Shown: positions 15,556-16,049 of the stretch, piece by piece
Numbering within the stretch: the first letter of the stretch is position 1
How the letters are laid out: every line of letters starts with the position of its first letter
NCBI GenBank assembly: GCA_002346545.1
Contig: DEAA01000039.1
Coordinates: 33,685-49,733 of the forward strand
From: Acidobacteria bacterium UBA2994
Lineage (GTDB): Bacteria > Acidobacteriota > Vicinamibacteria > Vicinamibacterales > UBA8438
DNA length: 16,049 bases
Direction of reading: 5' to 3'
Notes under the pieces: generated by a model
The model's input: only the letters and a program-made list of their open reading frames with translations
Told to the model about the DNA's origin: nothing
Databases searched by the model: none
Translations under genes and position numbers: made by a program

Positions 15556-16049
15556 TTCTTCTGTCCCTGTCACCTTCCTCGCTCACCGTTCTTCGCCAGC
15601 ATAGCCTCGAGATTGTTCACGCCGCGCTGGTCGCAGTGTCACCAGAGGTGCTGGTGCGCCGTGCCCTCGACACTACCCGTATCGCTAACTTTTTGGAGGG
15701 ACGCCGTCTGCGTGTGATCGCCGCAGGCAAGGCCTCCGTCGGCATGCTGCGTGCCTTCAGGAGCTGTGTGTCGGGGGATATCGTCGAGGGGGTGGCGGTC
15801 GGACCAACGACTGAAGCCGTGGCCGCGTTTGGTCCAGTTCATTGGATCACGGGAGGGCACCCGGTGCCCGACGATGGAAGTCAAGCGGCAGGGGAGGCGG
15901 CGTTGGCGTGCGCGCGTTCCGTTACCCAGGATGAAGCGCTAGTCGTCCTGCTGTCAGGAGGCGCCTCAGCGTTGCTTTCAGCTCCCCTTGCCGGGGTGAC
16001 GCTGGAGGAGAAGATCCAGGCCACCGACGCACTCCTTACGGCGGGCGTC
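15528..16049 (+). CDS. Glycerate 2-kinase, DUF4147/MOFRL family (5' part; runs off the window)
   Basis: This family phosphorylates glycerate to 2-phosphoglycerate. The visible part is the N-terminal domain: LRQHSLEIVHAALVAVSPEV, VIAAGKASVGMLRAF (the AGKA motif), HWITGGHPVPDDGSQAAGEAAL, VVLLSGGASALLSAPLAGVTL and EEKIQATDALLTAGV, all diagnostic. The C-terminal MOFRL domain is outside. No ATG lies in frame near the expected start; the GTG at 15528 is the best available, giving a few extra residues before the conserved part and a 28-bp overlap with the orphan gene's end. A rare non-ATG/GTG start closer to the domain cannot be excluded. The phosphoglycerate product would feed the same lower-glycolysis/gluconeogenesis pool as the pckA product. 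Family call is firm, start is not. Confidence 0.88.
   Translation, partial: MGGSDPDPLILLSLSPSSLTVLRQHSLEIVHAALVAVSPEVLVRRALDTTRIANFLEGRRLRVIAAGKASVGMLRAFRSCVSGDIVEGVAVGPTTEAVAAFGPVHWITGGHPVPDDGSQAAGEAALACARSVTQDEALVVLLSGGASALLSAPLAGVTLEEKIQATDALLTAGV

Overview
The window is a high-GC chromosomal segment from a Gram-negative bacterium. It has a TolC outer-membrane component, periplasmic adaptor genes and several Sec signal peptides. The mixture of a plant/cyanobacterial-length IspH, an ATP-dependent PEP carboxykinase, a SpoIID/LytB-domain envelope protein and a small secreted 'GTW' beta protein fits Acidobacteriota (Vicinamibacteria-like). That assignment is an inference from gene content, not from a marker gene. 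No rRNA, tRNA, CRISPR array, insertion sequence or phage gene was seen.

Layout. (1) 1-787, + strand: the 3' end of a DksA/TraR-type zinc-finger gene, then folK. (2) 861-1232, +: a small secreted beta-rich protein, convergent with the next block. (3) 10096-1248, - strand: eight collinear genes, namely an ECF sigma factor, its zinc-finger membrane anti-sigma factor, ispH (GTG start overlapping the anti-sigma stop by 4 bp), a Spy/CpxP-like periplasmic protein, a TolC-type channel, a MacA/HlyD-type adaptor, a MacB-type ATPase and a MacB-type permease. The last three are 5-50 bp apart and form a complete tripartite ABC pump. (4) 11443-10352, -: a SpoIID/LytB-domain protein. (5) 11627-14695, +: pckA and gatB, 12 bp apart, behind a divergent control region with a perfect 8-bp inverted repeat. 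(6) 14709-15193, +: a broken remnant of a cell-division ATPase gene (ftsE-like). (7) 15235-end, +: an unrecognised 106-aa protein and the 5' part of a DUF4147/MOFRL glycerate kinase.

How the genes may work together. The - strand block reads as an envelope-stress unit: the anti-sigma factor would hold the sigma factor until a signal arrives. The sigma factor could then express a periplasmic Spy-like protein and an export pump. ispH, an isoprenoid enzyme with an oxygen-sensitive Fe-S cluster, sits in the middle of this unit and is translationally coupled to the anti-sigma gene. The + strand right-hand genes are housekeeping: gluconeogenesis, misacylated tRNA repair and glycerate metabolism.

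The observations most worth checking are the unusual adaptor, with a Gly/Arg-rich insert carrying two Spy-like motifs plus a second coiled-coil insert; ispH inside a sigma/anti-sigma/efflux block; the decayed ftsE; and the inverted repeat overlapping a candidate promoter upstream of pckA.
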